Positions 62,724 to 64,000 of a stretch of 64,000 nucleotides of DNA are shown piece after piece (the first letter of the stretch is position 1; each line of letters starts with the position of its first letter). The notes beneath the pieces were generated by a model. That model was not told the origin of the DNA, made no database searches, and saw only the letters and a list, made by a program, of their open reading frames with translations. The DNA is from Enoplolaimus lenunculus (lineage: Eukaryota; Nematoda; Enoplea; Enoplida; Thoracostomopsidae), in contig JASANG010002125.1 of the NCBI GenBank assembly GCA_030248215.1, positions 422,501 through 486,500 of the forward strand, written 5' to 3'. A program made the translations under genes and the position numbers.

Positions 62724-64000
62724 GCGTGTAGCTTGTAGCTGCATTAAATACTAATACAATTTTCTCATCACAATACTCTAATCCTTACACTATCCTGGGT
62801 AAACGCGAGCCGGGTGAAAAAATTTTGATATCGATATACCAGCGTATATAAACAATTTCAAAGTGCGAATATAAATTTGTTAATCTTTACCCACCTAACA
62901 TCTATCCGCAAAGCACCTAGCTTCAACGGTGACTGGTGTACTGTGAAATAAAAATATTATGCGGTTATATTTTTATTTGTACTTTTGTTTTTGAAAGTTA
63001 CTAATAAAGTTTTTTGTAACGTAAATCGACCGACTAAATATCACTGCACTGTTTAAATAACGCAATTAACTCAGAAGAAAATGTAAGGGCGGGTTAAAGT
63101 TTGCCCAATTGACTTGATGAGTCACAATTTTATCGGTTCCACTTGGGTTATATATAAACGTGAATGTGGATGAGATTCTTTGCAACTCCAAAACTGGTCG
63201 CGTAAATAAAGTTTTACTGAACTTTCGTGCACAGACAACACAAAGGGCTCACCTTCGCCAGATTTGCGTTCACGTCACGTTCGAAAACATTAAATCATTT
63301 GAAGCCATAACATATGTCTCATCTATTCACACATTTGAACCAGTTCAGGAACAACTCTTGAGCATCACAATATTTAAGTATTGTTTTCCATGCTTTCGGA
63401 AGAATATTTAAGAAACATTCGTTTTTACACTTGCATCCTAGCAAAACTGACTTGAATACTTCTTATTAAACCAGTATTAAATATGGAACGAAATATTTTA
63501 AATAACAATCTTTCATTTACATTACTGGTGGATACAATGGAACCCCACATCGCATCGTACTTGGCCAATAGGTATCAAAAATGAAGTTTATAAAGTTTTA
63601 GTAGTAAAATTGCGGTTGGCTTCCCGCTCAATTCGTTCGAGTTTTCTTCCACTGATACACACCAAAAAACTTCAGACACGGCAAAAATGATACAAAACAC
63701 GGCGCAACCATTTAATCCGTTCATCCATGAACAAGTTACGATCGAAACGACGAGAAGAAAAACGTCGGAGCCTTGATAAGGATATCGCATTTCCTTCAGT
63801 ATCGCATTTGCTTCAGTATCAACTAAGCGCATACCCGGCTATTGGTTTTATTATAGTCAAACCTGTTGCAATATTTGCAATACCACTGTTCATGAATCCA
63901 ATTTAATAGTTTGCGACACGGTTGGAAACATCGTGGCCATAATTCATCTTGCAGTTTTGTTCCTATCGCGCTGTTTTTCTTGATTTTTCATATGCCTTGT
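62724..64000. other. End of window, no gene recognised
   Basis: Two open frames of 83-85 codons (63160-63411 +, 63575-63832 -) show no known family. The minus one has a hydrophobic middle (VFLLVVSIVTCSW) and could be part of an exon, but without a partner it is not called. Confidence 0.3.

Noticed and set aside
63575-63832. Minus-strand membrane protein exon at the window end
   Set aside because: The frame has a hydrophobic middle but no family match, no splice partner and no support beyond length.

Overview
The window is from an animal nuclear genome and carries two intron-rich protein genes, both on the + strand, embedded in a dense field of small DNA transposons and satellites. The first gene is closest, as far as I can recall family sequences, to nematode SLO-1 (for example [34 protein letters not shown] and [13 protein letters not shown]). 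A TTAGGC hexamer, the nematode telomere unit, is scattered through the introns. I therefore read the source as Nematoda or a close relative such as Nematomorpha; the species cannot be told from the sequence.

Gene 1 (1488-40135) is a complete BK-type calcium- and voltage-gated potassium channel, slo-1. I could place 24 exon positions with matching splice phases, giving 1137 aa with the small cassette exon and 1120 aa without it. Two positions are duplicated. The pore exon has two versions (8472-8642 and 12866-13036, both 171 nt, both with the TVGYGD filter). An exon in the C-terminal part of RCK1 has two versions (20803-20915 and 21505-21617, both 113 nt). The channel can thus vary at the pore mouth, at the RCK1 end and at the RCK1-RCK2 linker.

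Gene 2 (45652-60511) is an N-acetylglucosamine-6-sulfatase (GNS type) of nine exons and 593 aa, with the CCPSR formylglycine motif. Its last exon encodes a transmembrane helix and a short tail, unlike the soluble human enzyme. A duplicated 3' splice site 39 bp upstream would instead end the protein as a 542-aa soluble form.

The introns and the 5.5 kb between the genes hold many short inverted-repeat elements: hAT-type MITEs with 8-bp target duplications, TA-flanked MITEs, long foldback elements, and one small Helitron-like element. Several families carry a tandem array inside their inverted ends: TTAGGC, a 21-bp CpG-rich unit, and, in GNS intron 2, a 2.9-kb array of the octamer CTGTCCNN that creates a 985-codon phantom open frame. 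Nesting is common. No CRISPR, rRNA, convincing tRNA or virus-derived element was found. The last 3.5 kb holds transposon remnants and no recognisable gene.
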